Assembly (NCBI GenBank): GCA_964512145.1
Contig: CAZEIM010000008.1
Span: 14,101-78,100 of the forward strand
DNA: 64,000 bases
Source of the DNA: CAYOHR01 sp964512145
GTDB taxonomy: Bacteria > Bacteroidota > Bacteroidia > Flavobacteriales_G > JALEGO01
Direction of reading: 5' to 3'
The notes under the pieces: generated by a model
What the model saw: only the letters and a program-made list of their open reading frames with translations
Told to the model about the DNA's origin: nothing
Database searches by the model: none
Program-made: the position numbers and the translations under genes
Shown: positions 63,792 through 64,000 of the stretch, in pieces
Layout of the letters: every line of letters starts with the position of its first letter
Position numbering within the stretch: the stretch's first letter is position 1

Positions 63792-64000
63792 TTGAGCTTT
63801 GTTTTGTTGATAATTTACATTTTTGGATTTTTTTACTTTATTACTAAATCCCCCTTGTTTAAAAAAACAGGCTTAAGTGCTCCGTTTTTATTATTAGCTT
63901 TTGTCATTAAGTTGATATTTTCATTTGTATTATTTGGCATGTACACATATTATTATAACGATAGAAGTACCGCTGATATATATAAATATTATGATGACGG
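63792..64000 (+). CDS. Conserved multi-pass membrane protein, 3' end outside window (partial)
   Basis: About 69 codons are visible in an open frame from TTG at 63792 to the window edge. Stops upstream (63756-63758) and the lack of ATG make TTG the probable start. Two hydrophobic helices (FVLLIIYIFGFFYFIT and APFLLLAFVIKLIFSFVLFG) are followed by YTYYYNDRSTADIYKYYDD. That sequence resembles a conserved motif in uncharacterised polytopic proteins of Bacteroidota. I cannot assign a function. It is divergent from the glucosaminidase gene. Confidence 0.65.
   Translation, partial: MSFVLLIIYIFGFFYFITKSPLFKKTGLSAPFLLLAFVIKLIFSFVLFGMYTYYYNDRSTADIYKYYDD

Noticed and set aside
1..64000. tRNA, rRNA or other structured RNA genes
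   Set aside because: No intergenic stretch shows a cloverleaf, T-loop consensus or rRNA-like conserved sequence. A tRNAscan/Infernal run would be decisive.

Overview
The window is bacterial and most likely from a member of the Bacteroidota, probably Flavobacteriia-like. The DNA is AT-rich. Genes mostly lack Shine-Dalgarno sites, and several have the Bacteroidota -7 motif TAnnTTTG just upstream. Gene content fits the same group: a SprA-type type IX secretion (T9SS) translocon directly after ruvA, several secreted proteins with T9SS C-terminal sorting domains, a TonB receptor/DUF4249 lipoprotein pair, DUF6089-type and FadL-type outer-membrane barrels, and a mutL/rhomboid/rhomboid/EEP-nuclease operon. 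One run of Ns (5033-5100) shows that this is a draft scaffold. I see no rRNA, tRNA, CRISPR array, insertion sequence or prophage.

Layout. 1-15341 (minus): two adjacent, apparently paralogous giant repetitive surface proteins. The first is cut by the window edge; the second is 4195 residues with a T9SS tail. 15448-19108: a small membrane-associated protein, then a PlsB-like acyltransferase and gpsA, which together make early phospholipid precursors. 19101-24598 (minus): a tight operon of NlpC/P60 hydrolase, small membrane protein, mutL, two rhomboid proteases and an EEP-family hydrolase. 24709-28398: a propeller/Y_Y_Y/SpoIIE-phosphatase sensor and a small periplasmic protein. 28395-33561: a PAP2-like membrane protein, a nitronate-monooxygenase-like flavoprotein, a DUF6089-like barrel, a secreted HELAH protein, a small membrane protein and a T9SS substrate that ends at a strong terminator. 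33730-36537: a subtilase with a T9SS tail.

36863-42568: a Wzy-like polytopic protein, a methyltransferase, a HAD phosphatase, a dicarboxylate/glutamate-type symporter and SelO. 42783-51209: ruvA, sprA and a dCMP-deaminase-like gene, nearly gapless. 51302-54458: a TonB-dependent receptor and its DUF4249 lipoprotein. 54475-58822 (minus): a low-complexity Trp/Gly/Tyr-rich exported protein, a FadL-like barrel and a secreted esterase with a T9SS-like tail. 59034-62748: an acyl-CoA ligase and a GT39-type glycosyltransferase carrying an N-terminal fascin-like beta-trefoil. 62763-64000: a glucosaminidase/LysM protein and the beginning of another membrane protein.

The main theme is the cell surface. 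SprA is the outer-membrane exit channel for proteins with T9SS tails, and at least four candidate cargos are encoded in the same window (giant adhesin, 346-aa protein, subtilase, esterase). The most unusual elements are the giant modular repeat proteins, the beta-trefoil/GT39 fusion with a possible ATT start, a 42-bp perfect palindrome in an intergenic gap, and the high share of genes with GTG or TTG starts. Most of the remainder is conserved Bacteroidota housekeeping and envelope content. I found no clear defence or biosynthetic system.
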